This document shows positions 1 to 5,489 of a stretch of 5,489 nucleotides of DNA, piece after piece; position 1 is the first letter of the stretch; every line of letters begins with the position of its first letter. The notes below the pieces were generated by a model that was not told the DNA's origin, ran no database searches, and worked only from the letters and a program-made list of their open reading frames with translations. Both the position numbers and the translations under genes were made by a program. Origin of the DNA: Planctomycetota bacterium (lineage in GTDB: Bacteria; Planctomycetota; Phycisphaerae; Sedimentisphaerales; SM23-30); the NCBI GenBank assembly GCA_029573975.1, contig JAKQBU010000398.1:1-5489 (forward strand), written 5' to 3'.

Positions 1-1
1 A

Positions 2-1324
2 CGGGGGGCAAATATGACCGATATCGCGGTACTGGTGGTAGCCGCCGATGATGGAGTGATGCCCCAGACCGAAGAAGCCATTAACCATGTGAAAGCGGCG
101 GGGGTTCCTATTGTGGTGGCTTTGAATAAAATCGATCTGCCCAATACGGACGAGAATAAAATTCTGGGGCAGTTGGCGGATAAAGGCCTGATAGCTACCC
201 AATGGGGCGGGGATACGGAAGTGGTTCGGACCAGCGCCGCTACCGGCGAAGGCATCAGCGAGTTAATTGAATATCTGGATTATATCGCGGAACTGCGGCA
301 ATTGAAAGCCCGGACCAAAGGCCCGGCTACCGGGTGGATCATCGAATCGGAAATGACCACGGGAGAAGGTGTTCTGGCCCGGCTTTTGATCAAAAGCGGG
401 ACGCTGCAAAAGGGCGACATTATCGTCAGCGGGTCTTCCTACGGAAAGATTCGCAAGATGGTTCTGGCCGGGGGCAAAGTCGTCAAAGAAGCCGGCCCTG
501 CCACGCCGGTGGAAGTATCCGGCTTGAATGAAATTCCTCTGGCGGGCGATCCGTTTTATGTGCTCGAAGATATTTCCAAAGCCAAGGATATTGCCGAGGA
601 GCAGCGTGCCCAGAAACGGGAAAAACTGCTGGCACAACATCGCCAGATCACCCTGGAAAATCTCTTCAGCGAAATCAAGGCGGGTGAACTTAAAGAATTA
701 AATGTGATTGTCAAGGCGGATGTGCAGGGTTCCGTGGATGTGCTGGCCAAATCGATTCTGGAAATGAACACGACCGAAGTAGGGGTCCGAATTCTGCATG
801 CGGCGGTGGGGGGGATATCGGAAAGCGACGTTCTGCTGGCAGAAGCCTCCAACGCCATCATTATCGGATTCCAGGTGATTGCCGACGAACGGGCTCGCTC
901 CCTGGCGGAATCCCGCAAAGTGGAAATTCGCTTGTACCGGATTATCTATCAGATCGTCGATGATATCAAGAAAGCCCTGGAAGGCATGCTCACCCCGCAT
1001 GTGCAGGAAAAACAGTTGGGCCGCGCCGAGGTCCGGCAGATTTTCCGGATTTCCCGCTATGGTGTTATTGCCGGCTGCTTCGTTACGGAAGGAGTCATCC
1101 CGCGTGCCGCCAAGATTCGCCTGGTCCGGGATCATATCGTGATTCGAGACAACAATTCGATTGAATCCATCCGGCGGAATAAGGATGATGTCTCGGAAGT
1201 GCGCAACGGCTTTGAATGCGGTATAAAACTACAGGGATATGACGATATCAAGGAAGGCGACATTTTCGAAGCCTTCGAGTTTGTGGAAATCAGCCGAACG
1301 CTGGATTCCGTGGCTACCCGGTAA
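2..1324 (+). CDS. infB: Translation initiation factor IF-2, 5'-truncated
   Basis: GTPase that delivers initiator fMet-tRNA to the 30S subunit and promotes subunit joining, in the cytoplasm. The reading frame is open to the left edge. The residues before the first visible Met (RGAN) match the interior IF-2 motif 'RGA-x-x-TDI', so the Met codon at 14 is internal and not a start. Numbering from that Met: VVAADDGVMPQT at 8-19 follows switch II; the G4 motif NKID is at 38-41 and the G5-like TSA at 73-75; the domain II beta-barrel runs about 105-190; the middle domain with VKADVQGSVDVL is about 230-245; the C-terminal fMet-tRNA-binding domain is about 335-430, with GRAEVRQIF, IAGCFVTEG and FECGIKLQGYDDIKEGD. 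The P-loop and G3 motif (DTPGH) and the whole N-terminal region lie outside the window. The C-terminus ends normally a few residues after the family's usual end. It is the first visible gene of the block, and a 41-nt gap leads to the DUF503 gene. Confidence 0.98.
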   Translation, partial: RGANMTDIAVLVVAADDGVMPQTEEAINHVKAAGVPIVVALNKIDLPNTDENKILGQLADKGLIATQWGGDTEVVRTSAATGEGISELIEYLDYIAELRQLKARTKGPATGWIIESEMTTGEGVLARLLIKSGTLQKGDIIVSGSSYGKIRKMVLAGGKVVKEAGPATPVEVSGLNEIPLAGDPFYVLEDISKAKDIAEEQRAQKREKLLAQHRQITLENLFSEIKAGELKELNVIVKADVQGSVDVLAKSILEMNTTEVGVRILHAAVGGISESDVLLAEASNAIIIGFQVIADERARSLAESRKVEIRLYRIIYQIVDDIKKALEGMLTPHVQEKQLGRAEVRQIFRISRYGVIAGCFVTEGVIPRAAKIRLVRDHIVIRDNNSIESIRRNKDDVSEVRNGFECGIKLQGYDDIKEGDIFEAFEFVEISRTLDSVATR

Positions 1325-1365
1325 GGATTCGGTTCTGCCGCGGGGACAGGAGCGAAACGGATGAT

Positions 1366-1647
1366 ATGATAATTGGAGTATTAAAGTTGCAGGTAAGCGT
1401 TTTTGACTCTTTTTCCCTGAAGGACAAAAGACGGATCATCAAAAGTCTGAAGGACCGGATCCATCATACTTTTTTTGTTTCGATTGCCGAGGTGGAACAC
1501 CAGGATAGTATTCGCACATCCATTCTGGGTGTGGCGCTCGTAACGAATGAGAAACGCTTTGCAGACTCGGTATTGAGTAAAATTGTGGATTTTGTACGAA
1601 GGATACCCCAGCTCAGTTTAGTGGATTATGAGATAGAGTTGTTGTAA
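1366..1647 (+). CDS. DUF503 family protein (YlxP-like)
   Basis: Small protein of 93 residues, the usual size for DUF503. The match rests on an N-terminal strand (MIIGVLKLQVSVFDSFSLKD), the signature SLKDKRRIIKSLKDRI at about 17-32, a VSIAEVEHQD segment at about 38-47, and a hydrophobic second half ending VDYEIELL. The biochemical role of the family is poorly defined. It often sits between infB and rbfA, as here, which suggests a link with ribosome maturation or translation, but that is inference from context. The ATG at 1366 is chosen because an AGGAG lies at 1348-1352 (13 nt upstream, rather long spacing) and the product starts exactly where the family does. The ATG at 1361 is in another frame and stops after two codons. 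The gene looks somewhat richer in A+T than infB. It is 5 nt upstream of rbfA. Confidence 0.92.
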   Translation: MIIGVLKLQVSVFDSFSLKDKRRIIKSLKDRIHHTFFVSIAEVEHQDSIRTSILGVALVTNEKRFADSVLSKIVDFVRRIPQLSLVDYEIELL

Positions 1648-1652
1648 ATACG

Positions 1653-2072
1653 ATGTCAGCCCGTCGATTGGAAAAACTAGCGAAGATTATACAAACCACG
1701 GTAAGCGAGGTGATCCAGAATCATCTGTCTGACCCCCGAATTACCGGCCTTATTAGTGTTACCCGGGTCCAGGTTTCCCCGGATTTACGCCTGGCTCGGG
1801 TTTACTTGAGCCTGGCGGGAACGGATGCCAAACAGGAAAACCTGACTCTCCAGGCTGTGAAACATGCCCGGGGTTTTATTCAAACCCGGCTGGCGGATAC
1901 CCTAACCACCCGAACGTGTCCCAGGCTGGATTTCCAATTGGATGAATCCATTAAAAAGGGATTTGCCATCACGCACATACTCGATCAGATCGCGGCGGAA
2001 CATACGGCCCGTGAGGGTGGGAATCCGCCCGAATCCCCTCTTGAAAACCCGGAGTCCAATGATGAAAGATAG
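1653..2072 (+). CDS. rbfA: Ribosome-binding factor A
   Basis: Assembly factor that binds the 30S subunit and helps late 16S rRNA 5'-end maturation, also needed for cold adaptation in known bacteria. The protein has 139 residues: a single KH-type domain of about 110 residues with the hallmark ISVTRVQVSPDLRLARVYLS at about 34-53, preceded by an N-terminal helix (RRLEKLAKIIQTTVSEVI), and the family motif CPRLDFQLDESIKKG at about 88-102. The last 25 residues are polar, Glu/Pro/Asn-rich and probably disordered. The ATG follows the DUF503 stop by only 5 nt and has no clear Shine-Dalgarno at normal distance (only a weak AGATAGAG about 14 nt upstream), so translational coupling to the preceding gene is likely. 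Its 3' end overlaps the next gene by 11 nt. Confidence 0.96.
   Translation: MSARRLEKLAKIIQTTVSEVIQNHLSDPRITGLISVTRVQVSPDLRLARVYLSLAGTDAKQENLTLQAVKHARGFIQTRLADTLTTRTCPRLDFQLDESIKKGFAITHILDQIAAEHTAREGGNPPESPLENPESNDER
2051..2054 (+). promoter_or_regulatory. Ribosome binding site deciding the start of the HhH-like gene
   Basis: GGAG lies inside the last codons of rbfA, 7 nt before ATG 2062 and 4 nt before ATG 2059. The normal spacing favours ATG 2062. The site implies that this gene can be initiated on its own as well as by coupling to rbfA, which stops at 2072. Confidence 0.55.
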
Positions 2073-2769
2073 CGTTGATTATGCCGCCAATCTGAAAAAA
2101 CTTTGCAACCGGCTTCGTCGGGAACTGGGAACCCCAGCCAAACCGGATCCTTTGGATCCGGTTTCGGAAATTCTTCTGGCCTGTCTGACCGCATATACCA
2201 CGGAAAGCCAGGCCAAAACCGCCCTGCATCATTTGCAAAAAGCGTTTGTCGATTTCAATGAATTGCGAGTCTGCCGTATCGATGAGATTGCGGAAGTGTT
2301 CGGTGCCCGTTTCCCACATGCCAAAGATATCGCCGGACAGATTATTACCTTGTTGAAACAAATTTTTGACCGGCAGGATCATTTGCATTTATTTCAATCC
2401 GGGGGGAAACGGGAAGCGAAGGCCTTTCTGGAAAGCCTGGAAGGTTCGACTCCCTATCTGATTTCCCGGGTTATGCTGTATTGCCTGAATGCACACTGCT
2501 TTCCCGTCAATACATCCCTGCTGGAGATGCTGCGGAACGAAAATGCCATCGACCCGGCGGCGGAGCCGGCCGTGGTGCAGACCTTTTTGGAGCGGCAGAT
2601 ACCAGCCAGTAAGATCCAGAAAACCTATGTCCTTTTGCGCCAGTATGCGGATCACTATCAGCCCGGAACCGCCGCGGCAGACAAAAATCCCTCTGCCCCC
2701 AAAACGCCCCGGAAAAAAACCGCTCCCAAGAATAAAACCGGAAAAAAGAAACCGGCCAAACCCCAATAA
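2062..2769 (+). CDS. Degenerate HhH-GPD / endonuclease III-like protein with lysine-rich tail
   Basis: Protein of 235 residues with no confident function. Seen: a helical core (1-200) laid out like endonuclease III. DPVSEILLACLTAYTTESQA (32-51) corresponds to the N-terminal 'PFELLIAVLLSAQATD' region of Nth; FPHAKDIAGQIITLL (84-98) to 'YNSKAENII'; SLEGSTPYLISRVMLY (125-140) to the HhH 'LPGVGRKTANVVL'; FPVNTSLLEMLR (147-158) to 'AVDTHIFRV'. In this hand alignment the catalytic Lys of the HhH turn is not retained and the catalytic Asp is Asn150. No Cys follows residue 146, so the C-X6-C-X2-C-X5-C iron-sulfur cluster is absent. Residues 201-235 form a Lys/Pro/Ala tail (10 Lys, 1 Arg) resembling histone H1-like nucleic-acid-binding tails. 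Inference: a non-catalytic nucleic-acid-binding protein. The start at 2062 has GGAG at 2051-2054 with 7-nt spacing; ATG 2059 directly before it would leave only 4 nt. The frame stays open upstream to ATG 1942, but that part is rbfA read out of frame. Confidence 0.6.
   Translation: MKDSVDYAANLKKLCNRLRRELGTPAKPDPLDPVSEILLACLTAYTTESQAKTALHHLQKAFVDFNELRVCRIDEIAEVFGARFPHAKDIAGQIITLLKQIFDRQDHLHLFQSGGKREAKAFLESLEGSTPYLISRVMLYCLNAHCFPVNTSLLEMLRNENAIDPAAEPAVVQTFLERQIPASKIQKTYVLLRQYADHYQPGTAAADKNPSAPKTPRKKTAPKNKTGKKKPAKPQ
2140..2164 (+). repeat. Perfect 11-bp inverted repeat with 3-nt loop inside the HhH-like gene
   Basis: The left arm AAACCGGATCC (2140-2150) and the right arm GGATCCGGTTT (2154-2164) are exact reverse complements separated by TTT. 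Each arm contains a GGATCC palindrome. The repeat codes for KPDPLDPV (residues 27-34), so part of its symmetry follows from the DP-L-DP repetition, but the exact 11-bp match also needs matching synonymous codons. As RNA it would form a stable, G+C-rich hairpin about 80 nt after the start codon. It is not followed by a U tract (next bases CGGAAATTC), so a simple intrinsic terminator is unlikely. Confidence 0.75.
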
Positions 2770-2780
2770 TTTTTAGTAAT

Positions 2781-2784
2781 GGAG
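2781..2784 (+). promoter_or_regulatory. Ribosome binding site deciding the TTG start of hisG
   Basis: GGAG sits 7 nt upstream of TTG 2792, ideal spacing. The only nearby ATG (2779, overlapping the site) is in a different frame and gives a peptide unrelated to HisG. The TTG start yields [13 protein letters not shown], the normal HisG N-terminus. Confidence 0.75.
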
Positions 2785-2791
2785 AACTTTC

Positions 2792-3664
2792 TTGAGCACT
2801 ATTGTAAAAATCGGTCTTCCCAAAGGCAGTTTGCAGGATTCTACGTTCGATTTATTTCGCCGGGCGGGTTTCCATATTCAATTGTCTTCGCGCAGCTATT
2901 TCCCCACCATCGACGATCCGGAACTGGAAGCCATTCTTTTTCGGGCCCAGGAAATGAGCCGCTACGTGGAAGATGGTGTGATTGATGTGGGTTTGACGGG
3001 GTATGACTGGATCTGCGAAAACCGGTCCGACGTGATTGAAGTATGCGAACTGATTTACTCCAAAGCCACTTCCAAACCGGCTTCCTGGGTACTGGCGGTT
3101 CCCAACGAAAGCACCATTCAGAAACTGGAAGACCTGGACGGGAAAATTATCGCCACCGAACTGGTCAATTTCACCAAAGATTATTTTCAAAAGAAAAATA
3201 TCCAGGTAAAAGTGGAGTTTTCCTGGGGCGCTACCGAGGTGAAGGCCCGCCTGCTGGATGCCATCGTGGAAATCACTGAGACCGGTTCAAGCCTGAAGGC
3301 CAATAATTTGCGGATTATCGCTACGCTTTTAACCACAACCACCCGGCTGATCGCCAATAAAAAAGCCTGGCAAGACCCCTGCAAACGGGAAAAAATCGAA
3401 GCCATTGCCCTGCTGCTGCAAGGGGCTATTGAAGGGCGGGAAAAGGTTGGATTGAAAATGAACCTGCCTGGTCAAAAACTGGCAGACATTTTACAACTGC
3501 TTCCCGCGGAGAAATCTCCTACGGTCAATCCGCTGGCCGATCAGGAGTATGTGGCGGTAGAAGTGATTGTCGAAGAGAAAACCTGCCGGGAATTAGTGCC
3601 AAAACTCAAACGCGCAGGTGCATCGGGCATTTTCACCTATCCGCTGAACAAAGTGATTCCGTAA
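2792..3664 (+). CDS. hisG: ATP phosphoribosyltransferase, long form (HisG-L)
   Basis: Catalyses the first, committed step of histidine synthesis: ATP + PRPP to N1-(5-phosphoribosyl)-ATP + PPi, in the cytoplasm. The product has 290 residues, the length of the long form, which carries its own regulatory domain and needs no HisZ. Seen: KIGLPKGSL at 6-14; DVGLTGYDW at 65-73, the periplasmic-binding-like catalytic fold; the PRPP-binding loop [13 protein letters not shown] at 156-168; [13 protein letters not shown] at 181-193; and a C-terminal ACT-like histidine-sensing domain about 213-290, with PTVNPLAD and the closing [14 protein letters not shown]. Feedback inhibition by histidine is known for this family and expected here from the C-terminal domain. 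Translation starts at TTG. The gene follows the HhH-like gene by 22 nt with no terminator between them, so it probably rides on the translation-factor transcript. No other his gene is visible. Confidence 0.96.
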   Translation: MSTIVKIGLPKGSLQDSTFDLFRRAGFHIQLSSRSYFPTIDDPELEAILFRAQEMSRYVEDGVIDVGLTGYDWICENRSDVIEVCELIYSKATSKPASWVLAVPNESTIQKLEDLDGKIIATELVNFTKDYFQKKNIQVKVEFSWGATEVKARLLDAIVEITETGSSLKANNLRIIATLLTTTTRLIANKKAWQDPCKREKIEAIALLLQGAIEGREKVGLKMNLPGQKLADILQLLPAEKSPTVNPLADQEYVAVEVIVEEKTCRELVPKLKRAGASGIFTYPLNKVIP

Positions 3665-3712
3665 CCAGGAATCGCGCTCAACCGGCTGAACCGGGGAAAG
3701 GGTTCGCTGCGG

Positions 3713-3738
3713 GCTACTGCTCTTCACTGAGCAATAGC
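3713..3738. terminator. Candidate hairpin at the hisG/cimA convergent junction
   Basis: GCTACTGCTC (3713-3722) and GAGCAATAGC (3729-3738) pair over 9 of 10 positions around a 6-nt loop. In the cimA (minus) transcript the odd position becomes a U-G wobble, giving a continuous 10-bp stem containing the cimA stop codon; in the hisG transcript it is a C-A mismatch. No U tract follows on either strand, so intrinsic termination is uncertain. The 49-nt gap between the two stop codons holds only one other weak hairpin (GAACC 3688-3692 with GGTTC 3701-3705). Confidence 0.35.
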
Positions 3739-5306
3739 TTGTACTCAATGCTGTCCACCAGTGCCTTCCAGGAAGCGTCGATAATGTTTTCGGAAACCCC
3801 GATCGTTCCCCAATGATGAGTACGGTCGGCCGATTCGATGATTACCCGTACCTTTGCGGCGGTGGCAGCTTTGGTGTTGACCACCCGGACTTTATAATCC
3901 ACCAGTTGCATTTCCTTCACGGCAGGATAATGCGGTTCCAGCGCCTTTCGCATAGCGGCATCCAGGGCATTGACCGGGCCGTCCCCCTCTGCCACTCGAT
4001 GCTCGATCTTTCCGTTTACCCGCAGTTTGACGGTGGCTTCACTGATAGCAGGCGTATTATTGGTTTTGAGTATAACGGTCCGATAGTGATCCAGTTCGAA
4101 AAATTGATGGTAGCGGTTCATATAACGGCGTACAATCAAGTCAAAACTGGCATCGGCCGTCTCGAATTGATAGCCCTGATTTTCCAGATCCTGCACTTCT
4201 TTCAGAATTTTCCGCACCACGCTTCTATCATTGAGCAGGGTGAGTTTTTCACTTTTGGCCAGTAGATTCGAAGCGCCGGATAGCTCACTGATGATGACAC
4301 GCCGGCTGTTTCCCACCTCCTCCGGATTAATATGCTCGTAAAAACGCGATTCTTTGCTTACGGCATGAACATGCATCCCCCCTTTATGGGCAAAACTGGA
4401 AGTACCGACATAGGGCTGGCTCAGAGGCAGATTCAGATTCGCCAGCTCATACATATACCTTGAAATTTCGGTCAGACGGTTTATGCTTTTTTCCTGTAAA
4501 CACCGGCAGCCCATCTTCAATACCAGATTCGGGATGACTACACACAAGTCGGCATTTCCACAGCGTTCCCCAAAACCATTGATCGTTCCGTGAACCTGCA
4601 CCGCGCCGGCTCGCACCGCTGCCAGGCTGTTAGCTACCGCCAGCCCGGTATCGTTATGAGTATGGATCCCCAGGGGAACCGGAATCTGCCCGGCCACCTC
4701 TGTAACGATCTGCTCGATCTGCGGTACCAGACTGCCTCCATTGGTATCACATAAGATCAGCCGGCAGGCCCCAGCTTCCGCCGCCGCTTCCAGCACCTTC
4801 AGGGCATACTTGGGATTTTCTTTATACCCGTCGAAAAAGTGCTCTGCGTCAAATAGGACTTCCCGGCCTTTACTGCGCAAATACTGCACCGATTCGGCAA
4901 TCATCCGCAGATTTTCATCCAGGCTTACCCCCAGTACTTTTTTGGCCTGCAAATCCCATCCTTTGCCGACAATGGTTACTACCGAAGCAGGACACTTCTG
5001 CAGCGACTGAATTCCGATATCTTCGCTGACTTTTTCCCCTCTCTTGCGGGTCATACCAAAAGCAGCTATTTTACTGTTCTTTAAGGTATGCCTGGCAATT
5101 TCGTGGAAAAAGGTTTCGTCTTTGGCATTGCTAAGCGGATAACCGCCTTCAATATAATCCACTCCCAGTTCATCAAGTTTCAGCGCGATGGCTAACTTAT
5201 CTTCCAGGGTGAAAGCGATTCCTTCTCCCTGGGCGCCATCCCGCAAGGTCGTATCATATATTTCCACTTTTTGTGGATTTTGCCTTTCTGACTGATTTTG
5301 TACCAT
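3714..5306 (-). CDS. cimA: (R)-citramalate synthase
   Basis: Condenses pyruvate and acetyl-CoA to (R)-citramalate, opening the threonine-independent route to 2-oxobutyrate and isoleucine. The protein has 530 residues, the normal length of the CimA branch of the isopropylmalate/homocitrate synthase family. Seen: TLRDGAQGEG at 20-29 (catalytic Arg22, metal ligand Asp23); the metal-binding HTHND at 215-219; GTINGFGERCGNADL at 240-254, where the family has its metal-ligand Asn; SSFAHKGGMHVHAV at 303-316; and a C-terminal LeuA-type allosteric domain about 405-525 with EGDGPVNALDAAMRKAL at 440-456. YDTTLRDGAQGEG and the FDAEHFFDGYK segment (152-162) favour CimA over LeuA (2-isopropylmalate synthase) or homocitrate synthase, though substrate cannot be proved by eye. 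ATG 5306 is chosen because the conserved core starts soon after, at about residue 14. The Shine-Dalgarno is weak (GAGA, 8-nt spacing). The gene is convergent with hisG and appears monocistronic within the window. Confidence 0.92.
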   Translation of the reverse strand: MVQNQSERQNPQKVEIYDTTLRDGAQGEGIAFTLEDKLAIALKLDELGVDYIEGGYPLSNAKDETFFHEIARHTLKNSKIAAFGMTRKRGEKVSEDIGIQSLQKCPASVVTIVGKGWDLQAKKVLGVSLDENLRMIAESVQYLRSKGREVLFDAEHFFDGYKENPKYALKVLEAAAEAGACRLILCDTNGGSLVPQIEQIVTEVAGQIPVPLGIHTHNDTGLAVANSLAAVRAGAVQVHGTINGFGERCGNADLCVVIPNLVLKMGCRCLQEKSINRLTEISRYMYELANLNLPLSQPYVGTSSFAHKGGMHVHAVSKESRFYEHINPEEVGNSRRVIISELSGASNLLAKSEKLTLLNDRSVVRKILKEVQDLENQGYQFETADASFDLIVRRYMNRYHQFFELDHYRTVILKTNNTPAISEATVKLRVNGKIEHRVAEGDGPVNALDAAMRKALEPHYPAVKEMQLVDYKVRVVNTKAATAAKVRVIIESADRTHHWGTIGVSENIIDASWKALVDSIEYKLLLSEEQ

Positions 5307-5355
5307 ATTTTATATCTCAAGGAATAATAGTTCATTCGAGCTAAACAAAACATGG

Positions 5356-5386
5356 ATTTTAGCATAGATTTCTCGCTGCTTACCAA
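5356..5386 (-). promoter_or_regulatory. Candidate promoter of cimA (extended -10)
   Basis: On the minus strand TGCTAAAAT (5364-5356) fits an extended -10 element (TGnTATAAT with one mismatch). TTGGTA (5386-5381) could act as a -35 box, with a long 19-nt spacer. A start near 5349 would give a leader of about 40 nt before ATG 5306. The extended -10 would compensate for the poor spacing. This assumes a sigma-70-like consensus. Confidence 0.35.
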
Positions 5387-5390
5387 TAAA

Positions 5391-5404
5391 ATTCCCGATT
5401 CCCG
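5391..5404. repeat. Tandem 7-bp direct repeat upstream of cimA
   Basis: ATTCCCG occurs twice back to back (5391-5397 and 5398-5404), just upstream of the candidate -35 box of cimA. Its position would suit a small regulator-binding site, but the repeat is short and could be chance. Confidence 0.4.
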
Positions 5405-5489
5405 GCCGAATAAACTATTTTGACACCCATGACAAAGGAAATTTTGGGGCCACAAATCCATAAGTCAATATTATATAACCAATTATGAC

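Larger units (their letters stand above)
5307..5489. other. AT-rich non-coding region upstream of cimA
   Basis: These 183 nt to the right edge hold no convincing gene. Besides the candidate cimA promoter and the 7-bp tandem repeat, there is an imperfect dyad (TTGACA, CCCA, TGACAA at 5420-5435) and a perfect TATAAT on the minus strand (5475-5470) whose -35 region would fall outside the window. No leader peptide rich in Ile codons, T-box or other riboswitch could be recognised. Confidence 0.6.

Noticed and set aside
322..334. CCCGG / CCGGG short inverted repeat in infB
   Set aside because: Only 5 bp per arm in G+C-rich conserved coding sequence; expected by chance.
698..1135. Open frame of 145 codons on the minus strand inside infB
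   Set aside because: It lies entirely opposite highly conserved IF-2 coding sequence and its translation shows no recognisable domain; it is a shadow of the sense frame.
1942..2061. Upstream extension of the HhH-like gene to ATG 1942
   Set aside because: The extra 40 residues are basic, unlike the core, and lie over the conserved end of rbfA; ATG 2062 has a proper Shine-Dalgarno.
2779..2985. ATG-started frame overlapping the hisG start
   Set aside because: It is out of frame with hisG, uses the hisG ribosome-binding site as its own codons, and encodes no recognisable protein.
3813..4265. Plus-strand open frame of 150 codons opposite cimA
   Set aside because: It is antisense to the conserved cimA allosteric region, without a plausible ribosome-binding site or recognisable domain.
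5192..5461. Minus-strand 89-codon frame crossing the cimA start
   Set aside because: It overlaps the cimA N-terminus in another frame, and the upstream part is AT-rich non-coding sequence that holds the candidate promoter.
5429..5488. 19-codon plus-strand mini-ORF near the right edge
   Set aside because: It has no ribosome-binding site, and such a short frame is expected by chance in AT-rich sequence.

Overview
The window carries a rightward block of five genes and one convergent leftward gene. All are tightly packed housekeeping or biosynthetic genes; I see no mobile element, CRISPR array, rRNA or tRNA. Base composition is moderate, roughly balanced G+C. The organism is clearly bacterial. 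The long form of HisG, a CimA-type citramalate synthase and an endonuclease III-like protein with a histone-like basic tail would suit a planctomycete or related PVC bacterium, but that placement is a low-confidence inference from family resemblance.

Layout. Positions 2-1324 (+) hold the 3' two thirds or less of infB (translation initiation factor IF-2), cut by the left window edge. It is followed by a small DUF503/YlxP-type gene (1366-1647), rbfA (1653-2072), a 235-residue degenerate HhH-GPD/endonuclease III-like protein with a lysine/proline-rich tail (2062-2769), and long-form hisG (2792-3664, TTG start). Gaps between the five genes are 41, 5, -11 and 22 nt and none contains an evident terminator, so they are probably one transcription unit whose promoter lies left of the window. 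From the other side, cimA (5306-3714, minus) converges on hisG, with 49 nt between the two stop codons.

Function. infB, the DUF503 gene and rbfA form the widespread translation-initiation/30S-maturation cluster. rbfA is followed here not by truB but by the unusual HhH-like gene and then by the first enzyme of histidine synthesis. The leftward gene supplies (R)-citramalate for threonine-independent isoleucine synthesis and has its own AT-rich upstream region (5307-5489) with a candidate extended -10 promoter.

The most notable items are the HhH-like protein, which keeps the apparent fold signature but seems to have lost both catalytic residues and the Fe-S cluster, and a perfect 11-bp inverted repeat with a 3-nt loop inside the start of its coding sequence.
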